NCBI GenBank assembly: GCA_964477205.1
Contig: CAYZDE010000029.1
Location: forward strand, 1 to 9,017
Direction: 5' to 3'
Length of the DNA stretch: 9,017 bases
Origin: UBA93 sp964477205
GTDB lineage: Archaea; Micrarchaeota; Micrarchaeia; Norongarragalinales; Norongarragalinaceae
Below the pieces are notes generated by a model. It ran no database searches and was not told the origin of the DNA. It saw nothing but the letters and a program-made list of their open reading frames with translations. This document shows, piece by piece, positions 1 through 7,552 of this stretch. The position numbers and the translations under genes are program-made. Within the stretch, counting starts at the first letter, position 1; every line of letters begins with the position of its first letter.

Positions 1-3000
1 TTCCTCGGTGAGTGCGCTGCCATAACCCGTGCTGCACGAGCCGACTTCGTTCGTGTCGGGGTCGCGCGAGCATGACTCGAAGCAGCCAGCTGCGTCCTCG
101 TTGAATTCGCCTTCGGGTGCAACCGCGAGCTTAGCGAGTAGTGCCTGCCCGTTGTTTTCCACCGTAGTCGGAATTGCGTCCGCGGGGAACAACGGGGTGA
201 CGCGCATGCCTAAGTCGGTGCACCCTCCTTGCAAGTACAACCGTTGGTCTTCGAGTAGCGTTGGGTCGAAGGTGACGATGATTTCTCCGTTGCAATTGTC
301 CTCGCCTTCTTGGAACCATCCTTGCCAGCCGCTTTCGGGAATGCTATCATTAGCGGCGACCATCACTGTTTGCTCTTCGAGGGTCTCGTGGTTGCCGAAC
401 TCGTCCATTGTAGAGTGGACGAGGGTGACACTCGTGTAAGTGCTGAGGCCTTCTGAGAGGATGGGTTTGGCGTACGCCTTGCCGTCGACTTCGTCGCCTT
501 CCTCGAGTGCGCCCGCATTGATTACGGCCTGGCTGCCCGTGATTTGCGCGGTGCGCCAGTTCGAGTCGCCGGGAAGCTTGTAGAGAACGCTGGATAATGG
601 CAGCTTGAATTCGTTTGTGGAAAGTGAAACGGTGTTTGAGTCGCGTCCGCGCTCGATTTCAACTTCGAATTCAAAAGAGAGGAGTCCGTGGTGACATTCT
701 CCGAGCGCGATTTCATTGTCCGTGCAGTCCGTTACGCTTATTGCGCGCGGGAGGTCTTGGTCGTCGATTTCCTCTTCTTCGCTCGGGTAGGCGGTCTGCG
801 AGAAATCGTTGAACGAGAGAGTCGCGTATTCGGTTTCCACTTGCTCGCCTTCGCCTATGGCGTACCAAGAGCCGTGCGTGCTGTCTGAATTGTTAGTGCT
901 CAGTTGAATGACCACGGGGGTTTGGTTCACTTCCGCGAGCGGGCGGGCGTAAATTACGCCGCCGAAGCCCCAGTTCTCCGGGTAGATGGAGGGGTCGTAA
1001 TCGTGGTAATTCGAGCACGCTTTCACGTGACTCAAGTCAAGTGAAAAGGAATTATCGGTTAATTCAACAAGTTCACTGCCCGTGCAATCCGCGTTCGGTA
1101 CGCTTATGGATAACAACTCGGTGTGCTCGGCTTCCGAGTTGAAGGCAATGGTTATCGAGTCGCCGGCGTTCTTGTAGAACTCGAAGTAGTAATGCATTTC
1201 GAGTGCTTCGAACTCGTCGTCTTCGGGCGCCACGCCTTGCATTGATTCGGCTTGGAAGCCCTCGCCGTAAAGCGAGCCGCTGCCTTGCGCGTACTCGAAA
1301 GTCGTGCAGACGCCTTTGTTGCAAGTTGTTTTCGGGCTCATCACTAGGAAGGACTCGTTGTAAGCAGGTGAATAGCACCCGCTTTCGAGCGGTTCATCCG
1401 CGCTAGTTCCTAGTGCCTCGTCGAACGGGTTGCGGAGCCACGCTTCGCCTTGCTTCAAGTAACTCCTGTAATACGCGGTGAGGTTCGCAGAATGTGTTTC
1501 CTCGTTTAATTCCGCGTCCTCGTCAATGGTAACATTGAAAATTAGGAGGTTCGGCACATTAGTCGCGAAGGCAAGGTCGAGCCAAGCGTAATCTTCGCCT
1601 TCCTCGAATAATTCAGGGTTACAGGAGAGTGAGGTTCCTGCCCATTCTATTGCAGCAGGCGGGTAGCGGCCGGTTAAGCGCGCGTCCTGGTTAGCGCCGA
1701 CGAAGTTGCCGAGTGAAGAGTACGCTCCGGTTAAGTCCGCGGCTTCCGCGTAGAATGAATAGTACAGTGAGTAAGTGTGGCCGAGTTTGAATGACTCGAC
1801 TTCCTCGCCGTAGTGTAATGGAGCATTGCTCACTGCTTTTTGGAAGATTAGTTCCGAACCGTCGAGCGCGTCGGACGGGTAGAGGTAGTATTCGGCTTGG
1901 ATGAATTCAAGGGGCTCCAGGTTCTCCACGGTTTCAAAAGGTTCATAATCGATTGCTTCAATTGTGATGTTAATGGGCTTGCGCGGCTTAACGGTGAGGT
2001 TGCACGAGCCGCCCTCAACCGTAATGCAGGAGTCGAGTTCTACCCCGTCGTAGTAAGCAGTGAACGATGCGCCGATGCTTGAGTTTGTAATCAAGTCGCG
2101 CGCGCTTGCGATAATTGTCGCTTCGTCCCAGTAGAGTATTACCGTTGCATTGTTCTCTATTGATTCGAGTGCTAGGGCAGCCGAGCCGGCGCCGCCGAAT
2201 GCAGAGGCATTCACTACGATTTCCTGGTTGTTTTGCGGGAGCTCTTCGAATTCGGCTTCCCCGTCGTCATTCGTTTCTTCGCTTGGAGCGAGCGCGTAGT
2301 AATATCCGAATGAAGTAGAGGCGAATGGCTGTACGAGGGCGTCGTCCACGAGTTCGCCGTATTCGCTCTCTACGATTACGAGTAGGTTTGCAGTAGTGTT
2401 CTCGGTAACGTGAATTAATGTGAGGTTCGAGTCCTCTCCTGCTTCGAATAATTGTGTGTAAGCATCAAAGTACCCTCCCTTTGAGGCAACCGCGAAGTAT
2501 TCATTGGTATTATTCAGCAAGAAGGTTGCTTCGCCGTTTGAGTCCGTGTCGTCTTCCTCGACGAGCAAGGCTTGGCTTCCACTTACTTGGTAGACCGCGA
2601 CGTTCGCGTACTTCACCGGCTCTTCGTCTTCCTTGGTAATTGTTATCGTGGAGTAGCCCGCGTTCACTTGGCTCAAGTTCACGGAACTGGTGTTCTCATT
2701 CTCAATGTCTTCGAAGGTTATTGCTTGAGTTAACTCAACGGTTATGCTCGTTATGCCTTCCTTAATTATTGTCGGGTTTTGCGAGCCTTCGTGTGCCAGG
2801 TAGCCTTCCGCGCTGACTGTTAGGAATACTTGCGTGTCGATTTGCACGCCTTCCATTGAAACGATTCCCCCGTTCGACGCGCTCGCATCTAATTCCGCCA
2901 TCATCACGCTTGACTTAGCGTTGAATACGCGCACCGTAGCGTCGAGTGCGTCGCCAGTTGCTTCGTCTTTTACCGTCACGCGCAGTTTTCCGTATGAATC

Positions 3001-3534
3001 CTCGTCGTGCGCGTTTTGGAATGCCCAAGGTTCGGGAGTCGGCGTGGCCGAAGGCAGTATTATTTCTCCGCCTTTGCTTAAGTCCAAGCGCACCGAAGCG
3101 CGCTCGCGTAAGTCCACGCTGTCCGTCCGCAAGGCGTACCCGTTCTTTACGGCCTTGACCGTGTACTCGTTTCCTTTCAAGTCCGGGAAGAATGCTTCGC
3201 CGTTCGAGTTGGTTTCTCCTTGCGCTACCGCCACGTCTCCGGCGTAAATGGTGACTTGAGCCCCGCCGAGCGCGGCGTTATCCGCGTAAACGCGTACGGT
3301 TAAGCCGCTTTGCGGTGCGGCTCCCAGAGCGAGGAACAAGCCGCCCCCTATCAAAGCGAGTAATAATATTATTGCAATGGGGAACGAGGGTATGCCCGAG
3401 CGTTCGAGCGGCTCTACGAAGAACCGGATGGCGGGAACGCCTTTTGCCTCGAGGGCCTCCGCGAAATCATAAAAAGAATCCTCGATTTTCGCATAAAACT
3501 TTTTTAAACCATTAGTTGCCTGCGGCTGTTCCAT
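1..3534 (-). CDS. Giant signal-anchored surface protein with tandem carboxypeptidase-regulatory-like domains (3' end outside window)
   Basis: I translated this by hand: an uninterrupted minus-strand frame of 1178 codons runs from ATG 3534-3532 to base 1 with no stop, so the C-terminus is missing. Residues 1-50 are polar with net positive charge near the membrane. Residues 51-72 (PIAIILLLALIGGGLFLAL) form one membrane helix, so the topology should be N-inside with everything after it outside. Residues about 76-450 hold four tandem beta-sandwich domains of the carboxypeptidase-regulatory/Ig-like kind, marked by a recurring [SD][ND]GEAxF motif at 111, 333 and 424. Residue 500 onward has 15 cysteines, and the first 500 have none. 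About fifteen N-x-S/T sequons fit an extracellular glycoprotein. It ends the cluster that starts with the T2SSF protein and the archaeosortase, and may also have its own leaderless promoter. A structural or adhesive surface role is inference; no enzyme motif was seen. Confidence 0.9.
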   Translation of the reverse strand, partial: MEQPQATNGLKKFYAKIEDSFYDFAEALEAKGVPAIRFFVEPLERSGIPSFPIAIILLLALIGGGLFLALGAAPQSGLTVRVYADNAALGGAQVTIYAGDVAVAQGETNSNGEAFFPDLKGNEYTVKAVKNGYALRTDSVDLRERASVRLDLSKGGEIILPSATPTPEPWAFQNAHDEDSYGKLRVTVKDEATGDALDATVRVFNAKSSVMMAELDASASNGGIVSMEGVQIDTQVFLTVSAEGYLAHEGSQNPTIIKEGITSITVELTQAITFEDIENENTSSVNLSQVNAGYSTITITKEDEEPVKYANVAVYQVSGSQALLVEEDDTDSNGEATFLLNNTNEYFAVASKGGYFDAYTQLFEAGEDSNLTLIHVTENTTANLLVIVESEYGELVDDALVQPFASTSFGYYYALAPSEETNDDGEAEFEELPQNNQEIVVNASAFGGAGSAALALESIENNATVILYWDEATIIASARDLITNSSIGASFTAYYDGVELDSCITVEGGSCNLTVKPRKPINITIEAIDYEPFETVENLEPLEFIQAEYYLYPSDALDGSELIFQKAVSNAPLHYGEEVESFKLGHTYSLYYSFYAEAADLTGAYSSLGNFVGANQDARLTGRYPPAAIEWAGTSLSCNPELFEEGEDYAWLDLAFATNVPNLLIFNVTIDEDAELNEETHSANLTAYYRSYLKQGEAWLRNPFDEALGTSADEPLESGCYSPAYNESFLVMSPKTTCNKGVCTTFEYAQGSGSLYGEGFQAESMQGVAPEDDEFEALEMHYYFEFYKNAGDSITIAFNSEAEHTELLSISVPNADCTGSELVELTDNSFSLDLSHVKACSNYHDYDPSIYPENWGFGGVIYARPLAEVNQTPVVIQLSTNNSDSTHGSWYAIGEGEQVETEYATLSFNDFSQTAYPSEEEEIDDQDLPRAISVTDCTDNEIALGECHHGLLSFEFEVEIERGRDSNTVSLSTNEFKLPLSSVLYKLPGDSNWRTAQITGSQAVINAGALEEGDEVDGKAYAKPILSEGLSTYTSVTLVHSTMDEFGNHETLEEQTVMVAANDSIPESGWQGWFQEGEDNCNGEIIVTFDPTLLEDQRLYLQGGCTDLGMRVTPLFPADAIPTTVENNGQALLAKLAVAPEGEFNEDAAGCFESCSRDPDTNEVGSCSTGYGSALTEE
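2185..3309 (-). repeat. Four tandem divergent beta-sandwich (carboxypeptidase-regulatory-like) domains inside the giant surface protein
   Basis: These are repeats at protein level, not DNA level. Units begin near residues 76, 181, 295 and 382. Three carry a turn of the form SNGEAFF, SNGEATF or DDGEAEF, followed 12-20 residues later by a strand such as YTVKAVKNGY or YFAVASKGGY. The second unit has SNGGIV and FLTVSAEGY in the equivalent places. This strand pattern, ending in a Gly-Tyr or Gly-Phe, is typical of carboxypeptidase-regulatory/PEGA-like sandwiches. Exact borders are approximate, and a fifth weaker unit may lie at about 465-545. Confidence 0.65.
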
Positions 3535-3559
3535 AACTAATTAAGAGGGCGGAATCGGC

Positions 3560-3565
3560 TTTAAA
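3560..3565 (-). promoter_or_regulatory. Probable TATA box for the giant surface protein gene
   Basis: On the minus strand the context reads GGGTTTTAAAGCC. The centre of TTTAAA lies about 28 bases upstream of the ATG at 3534. That is the spacing expected if transcription starts at or within a few bases of the start codon (leaderless mRNA), and no Shine-Dalgarno is visible before this ATG. The element lies in the 40 bases between the preferred stop of the upstream gene (3575) and this start. Confidence 0.5.
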
Positions 3566-3574
3566 ACCCGCGTT

Positions 3575-4710
3575 TCACGATGGCGGATAGTGCTTAGGGC
3601 TCGCGCGCCAGCAGAATTGATTGCGTTGGTTCGGGTTGGTTTGCAGTGAAGTGTCGTAGTCGATGAANNNNNNNNNNNNNNNNNNNNNNNNNNNNNNNNN
3701 NNNNNNNNNNNNNNNNNNNNNNNNNNNNNNNNNNNNNNNNNNNNNNNNNNNNNNNNNNNNNNNNNNNCGCAGAATCCTTCGGCGACTCCGCTTTCCTTCG
3801 AGCCAACATCTCCGGGTTCGGCGTTGGTTCCGTAAGCGAGGTACTCGAACGCGCCGAGCGCGTAATCATAGTACTTGAATAACGGGTAGTTGATGGGGAG
3901 GTAAAAATTGTCGTCTCCAACTGCTCCCGAGCGCACTTGGTTTCCGGTTTGGTCGTCGCTGAGCACGCGGGGGAGGTTAGGGTAGATGTCTTCGTCAAGC
4001 ACGTTCACTTTCACGTAGAAAGTTCCCTGCTCGCAGCCCGGCACGATTTCATCCGTGTCCGGGTCGCGGCATTGGAAGTCACCTTCGGCAAAAGCGTCGC
4101 AGTCGAATATGCTCCCGCCGATGAGTTTCTGGCAACTCTCCAAGTAATCAGGATCTTGTGAATTAGTGAACACCTCGAATTGATCCGGGTTCGAGAGCTC
4201 GAACGAGACGCCTTCGAAAGTGAACGGTGTTGAAATGCTCCCCATCCACGCGGGCAAGCCGTACTTGCCTCCGCTCGCGGCCATGCAATCCGCGTAATTT
4301 GGATTATAATCTGGTTGTTGTGGATCTGAACTTCCGCAATCCGGTTGGCTCGAGAAAGAGCAGATGACTTGGTGGATTACCTCGCTCACGTGCTCACAGC
4401 GCGCCCTGCGAATATCCTGCATGCTATTTAACGGCTGATTATTCGCGTCCGCGTTCCGCACTTGAAACAAGTTATCCCAACACTGGCTCGTGAGGAAGTC
4501 CTCGATTACGCGGCTCAAGTTCTCGCGGAATTGCGAGCCGAGGTCCGTGCGGTAAATCTCTAGTATGGACACGATTCGGTTGTGGTAAGCGTCCGAAGCG
4601 ATTAACGCGGTGTCCCCTGCTTCCGCTTTGCTTAAGTTCACGACGAATAGGATGCTTGCTAGGAAAATAATCGTGCCCAGCAGCGGCGCTGCAATAAACG
4701 CTTTCTTCAT
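3575..4710 (-). CDS. Cys-rich membrane-anchored extracellular protein, interrupted by an assembly gap
   Basis: Not recognised as a named family. I place the start at ATG 4710-4708, which overlaps the archaeosortase stop as ATGA. A GTG 12 bases upstream (4722-4720) is also in frame but less likely. The protein opens MKKAFIAAPLLG and has one hydrophobic helix at residues 3-26 (a signal peptide or anchor); the rest is acidic, soluble and cysteine-rich (ten Cys before the gap), suggesting disulfides outside the cell. Near residues 214-226 is a CRDPDTDEIVPGC segment resembling a calcium-binding Asp loop. Bases 3668-3767 are N. After them, the frame giving FIDYDTSLQTNPNQRNQFCW and ending at TGA 3577-3575 has the composition of a real protein. 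Simply continuing through exactly 100 Ns gives a Ser/Thr/Arg-rich tail to 3541 that looks like a shadow frame. The true gap length, and even whether both ends are one gene, is unknown. Confidence 0.72.
3668..3767. other. Assembly gap of 100 Ns
   Basis: Exactly 100 consecutive N characters, the conventional placeholder for a scaffold gap of unknown size. It breaks the Cys-rich gene at 3575-4710. For the preferred tail frame to join the upstream frame, the real gap must be 2 modulo 3 bases long, whereas 100 is 1 modulo 3. Confidence 0.97.
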
Positions 4711-5216
4711 TGCTTGAACCACTTCGAGAGTGAATTAAATTGTTTGGTTGATAATGCCAGGTACCACAAGGCGTAGTATCCGACGAGTACGGCTAGTAAA
4801 GTGAAGCGGAAGAGGACGTCGTGGACGAGTTCGCTTTGCGAGGCAATGCTCAAGGCAATGCGAATCGGGTTGAACGCGCCGATTACGAGTGCGATGCCCA
4901 GTGCTATTCCCGCTAGGCGCTTTCGAATCGAGCGGTCTTCGCTCGCGATTATCGTGGCCGCGAGCACGGCTATTTCCAGCCGCCCCCAGCACGCTTCGCT
5001 CAATAAAGCGTCGAAGTTTTGCCCGATTAAGTGTGGTTCATTGTTCAGCCATTCAATCGTGGATTCAATGTTGATTGCGTTTAGTGCAATGCGTGATGCT
5101 TCGGCGGTGAACCCGGCGAGTGCGCTCGATAAGGGGGCGAGGGCGAAGTAGAAGGCGATGATTAAGGCGATTGTAATGACGATGAAGCGCGCGCCCTTGA
5201 CTATTTGTGCGTTCAT
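4707..5216 (-). CDS. Exosortase/archaeosortase-family transpeptidase
   Basis: A 169-residue polytopic membrane protein. Family hallmarks are visible: the SEACWGRLE segment places the candidate catalytic Cys at 76, FNPIRIALS gives Arg119, and ELVHDVLFRF gives His132. These match the Cys, Arg and His (or second Arg) known to be essential in exosortases and archaeosortases. Hydrophobic segments lie at about 11-35, 79-92, 101-122 and 134-155. The family cleaves a C-terminal membrane-helix sorting signal on exported proteins and is thought to transfer them to a lipid or other acceptor. I chose ATG 5216, two bases after the T2SSF gene stop; a TTG at 5222 (TTG-AAA-ATG, in frame) is an alternative overlapping that stop. 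Its own stop overlaps the next ATG, so translational coupling is likely. The exact subfamily (ArtA to ArtE and relatives) cannot be assigned by eye. It is short for the family, close to the bare catalytic core. Confidence 0.83.
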   Translation of the reverse strand: MNAQIVKGARFIVITIALIIAFYFALAPLSSALAGFTAEASRIALNAINIESTIEWLNNEPHLIGQNFDALLSEACWGRLEIAVLAATIIASEDRSIRKRLAGIALGIALVIGAFNPIRIALSIASQSELVHDVLFRFTLLAVLVGYYALWYLALSTKQFNSLSKWFKQ

Positions 5217-5218
5217 TT

Positions 5219-7492
5219 TCAACCGCCTAGCATAGTGCTGGCGAAGTAGACGACCACGCAGTAGAGTATCACTGCTATTGGCAGCGCTTTCGCGATGCTC
5301 GTGTAAGTGTGCAGCTTATTGTTCGTCTCCTCGATTTGCGAGTTGAAGTAAGTGAGGAGTATGACGACTTGCATTACGTAAATGCCCATGATTGCGATGA
5401 AGGTGCCCGGGTCCGCGGTGCCTTCCATGGCGTCCGGGTTGGTGAACATCCCACTCATTTGGAATCCTTCGGTGCCGGCGGCTTCGAGAGCTTCCTCTCC
5501 CGTGCCTCCGCTTGTTGACGCAAGTGAATTGGTTATTAAGCGTTGCATTGCGCTTACGATGGCGAGCACTATCGGTGCGACGAAGGTAGCCATTGTCGAG
5601 AGCATTTGCGTTACGTCCTGCAGCAGCCTCTTGAGTGACTCGTCGATTTTTTGGGCATTACGCAATTGCATTGACAAGTTAATCAGCGACTTCGCTGCAA
5701 CGTTCACGCCTAATTCAATTGACCCGATTAAGAATTGCATTCCCCCTTGAATCGTGCGTGACGGCAAGTCTTTGAGCGCGCCGAAGGTCTTATCGAACAC
5801 CGCCGCGTCGAGGGTCATGCCCATGGTAGTAATGTTTTGTAGCACGCGCTTGAAGACGCGGTTTGCAATGCGCGACTTAGGCAGGAACTCGGTAGCATTC
5901 TTTAAAGCGTCTTCAATGGGCTTTCCTTCCCCAAGGCGTGACGCCAGCACGTACATGACGTCCTTGAACTCGCTTTCCATTGAGCGAATCTCATCCTGCA
6001 CTTTCTTGCGTGCGCCGTATTCTCCCATTAGCCAAGTGCTGGTTGCAAGGGCAATTCCGATTAAGAACCCGAATATAGTGAATTGGCCTACGAATAGCCC
6101 TAACTCGGTTTTAAACCAAGTCAAGTGCGGTATCTTACTCACTTCCGCTTCGTAACTCTCCGTGCCGGGCGCCTCAAAATCGGGTATCTGGCCGAGCGTT
6201 CCGGCGATTACTAATTCTTCTTCGCCCCCAAACAAGTCGAAGTCCCCGTCCGTAGCATCATAGAGCGCGCCGTTAACCGGGATGATTATCGAGTTCAAAG
6301 TTCCTTGCATTGCGCCCGTATCCGTGTAATACCCTGCGGCCACCAGCCCGACTATGAGCAGGATTGCGAAGACGCGGAACGGCAGGTTATGCCCTAGGAT
6401 GCGGGCGCGCCCGCGCGGGGGCAAGCCAGGGAAGTCAACCGGGATTTCAGGCGCTTTGTAAGTCGGCGGCTTACCCGCTACGATCATCGACCCGAAGGCG
6501 TAAACCACTATCGGGATGATTATGTTGTACCCGATGAACAAGTACTCGGGCTTAGCCAAGGCAGCGCCGGTCATGCTCCCCCCGATCGGGAGAATGATTG
6601 CCAGTAACAAAGGCAAGAGGATGCCGAAGTAGTACAAGTAAACCGTGGGCTGCTGGAGCTTTCTCGCGTAAGAATCCATTTTCTCGCGGGTTCCCTCCAA
6701 GACGTCGTTGCTCGCCTTCTCCAAGAGTTCATCCCGGCTCTGGGTATTGGCTTCGAGTACGCTAGCGCGAATTAACATTAATGCCTGCTTGAAATCCTCG
6801 TTGTAGCTACCCCACTTATACGCCAAGTCATCCAAGCCTTCCTCGATGCTGTTGTAACGGCCGATTTGAACGTCCCAAACCAGCTTCTTGAAGTCCTCGG
6901 CGATTTTACCTTGCCCGTGGTTCGCGGCAAAAGACACGGCTTTCTCTAAGTTCGGCGTTAAGCGCATGCTCATCGTTAAGTAATTAACGATTTCCGGAAC
7001 GTACGCCAGCGACTGCATCTTCTCGTGCTCAACAGCCGACTTCGGGTAATTCAAGTAATAAAAACTGGCTATGATTGGCGCGAGCGTGAGCAAGCCTAGA
7101 GTCACCATTCCCACGAGTGAGTCCAAGCCGAGGATTGAAGTTAGGATTACGAACAATAAGCCGCCGAGGGTAATTCCGGCTATCAACCCAACCATGAACA
7201 GCGATTTGTAAGCGGCGTAAAACTCTTCGGCATTTATGTTCCAGCCGAGGAACGCCATTGCCTGCGCTTGCTCGTCAGTGTACTTAGCGTTCTTCCCGAA
7301 CGATTTGAAGTTGCGCGCTAGAACCCGCGTAACGCGAATGAACAATGGCAATTTCGGCTTTCTAGCTTTCTTATCCGTCTTGCGCTTATCACGGCGCAAC
7401 GCCTCCTCGAAGTCAGTGTATAACCCTTTTTTCTCGCTTTTTTTGAAGGCGTTTAATGAATACTTATCGTCCTTCTTCTTGCGCGCAGCCAT
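5219..7492 (-). CDS. Type II secretion/type IV pilus F-family membrane assembly protein with duplicated T2SSF domain (TadC/FlaJ/PilC-like)
   Basis: A 757-residue inner-membrane platform protein. The first 60 residues are very basic and Lys-rich (cytoplasmic). Membrane helices lie near 98-122, 124-148, 283-305, 318-340, 370-388, 465-488, 632-652, 696-716 and 733-755. Two cytoplasmic helical T2SSF-like domains can be seen. The first is at about 160-280 (YVPEIVNYLTMSMRLTPNLE, then an EEGLDDLAYKWG segment). The second is at about 505-630 (MYVLASRLGEGKPIEDALKN, then LRNAQKIDESLKRLLQD). A two-domain polypeptide is typical of archaeal TadC/FlaJ relatives. Known relatives sit under the pilus, archaellum or secretion machine and couple to a cytoplasmic ATPase, but no such ATPase is in this window. 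The start ATG 7492-7490 has no Shine-Dalgarno and lies about 31 bases from a TATA box, so the mRNA is probably leaderless. This is the first gene of the minus-strand cluster. A loop of about 70 residues (395-460), acidic in its second half, should lie outside. Confidence 0.87.
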   Translation of the reverse strand: MAARKKKDDKYSLNAFKKSEKKGLYTDFEEALRRDKRKTDKKARKPKLPLFIRVTRVLARNFKSFGKNAKYTDEQAQAMAFLGWNINAEEFYAAYKSLFMVGLIAGITLGGLLFVILTSILGLDSLVGMVTLGLLTLAPIIASFYYLNYPKSAVEHEKMQSLAYVPEIVNYLTMSMRLTPNLEKAVSFAANHGQGKIAEDFKKLVWDVQIGRYNSIEEGLDDLAYKWGSYNEDFKQALMLIRASVLEANTQSRDELLEKASNDVLEGTREKMDSYARKLQQPTVYLYYFGILLPLLLAIILPIGGSMTGAALAKPEYLFIGYNIIIPIVVYAFGSMIVAGKPPTYKAPEIPVDFPGLPPRGRARILGHNLPFRVFAILLIVGLVAAGYYTDTGAMQGTLNSIIIPVNGALYDATDGDFDLFGGEEELVIAGTLGQIPDFEAPGTESYEAEVSKIPHLTWFKTELGLFVGQFTIFGFLIGIALATSTWLMGEYGARKKVQDEIRSMESEFKDVMYVLASRLGEGKPIEDALKNATEFLPKSRIANRVFKRVLQNITTMGMTLDAAVFDKTFGALKDLPSRTIQGGMQFLIGSIELGVNVAAKSLINLSMQLRNAQKIDESLKRLLQDVTQMLSTMATFVAPIVLAIVSAMQRLITNSLASTSGGTGEEALEAAGTEGFQMSGMFTNPDAMEGTADPGTFIAIMGIYVMQVVILLTYFNSQIEETNNKLHTYTSIAKALPIAVILYCVVVYFASTMLGG

Positions 7493-7517
7493 GGTCGCTA
7501 ATTTGAAGGAAATTAGA

Positions 7518-7526
7518 ATATTTAAA
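7518..7526. promoter_or_regulatory. Symmetric TATA box shared by two divergent genes
   Basis: The sequence ATATTTAAA contains the palindrome TTTAAA at 7521-7526. Its centre is about 31 bases from the minus-strand ATG at 7492 and about 30 bases from the plus-strand ATG at 7553. Both distances match an archaeal TATA box with a start site at or next to the start codon. The 60-base intergenic region (7493-7552) contains no other clear TATA box at the right distance for either gene, and no Shine-Dalgarno for either start. Confidence 0.6.
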
Positions 7527-7552
7527 GTAGTTCAGCGCCTTAATTTATTATA

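Noticed and set aside
29..439. A 136-codon plus-strand open frame
   Set aside because: It is antisense to the giant surface protein, whose frame is uninterrupted here and has consistent domain character and sequons.
2834..3247. A 137-codon plus-strand open frame
   Set aside because: It lies opposite the continuous 1178-codon minus-strand frame, has Ser/Thr/Pro-rich shadow composition and no promoter or ribosome binding site.
5382..6155. Two plus-strand frames (5382-5750 and 5754-6155) of 122 and 133 codons
   Set aside because: Both are antisense to the second T2SSF domain and have no coding signals of their own.
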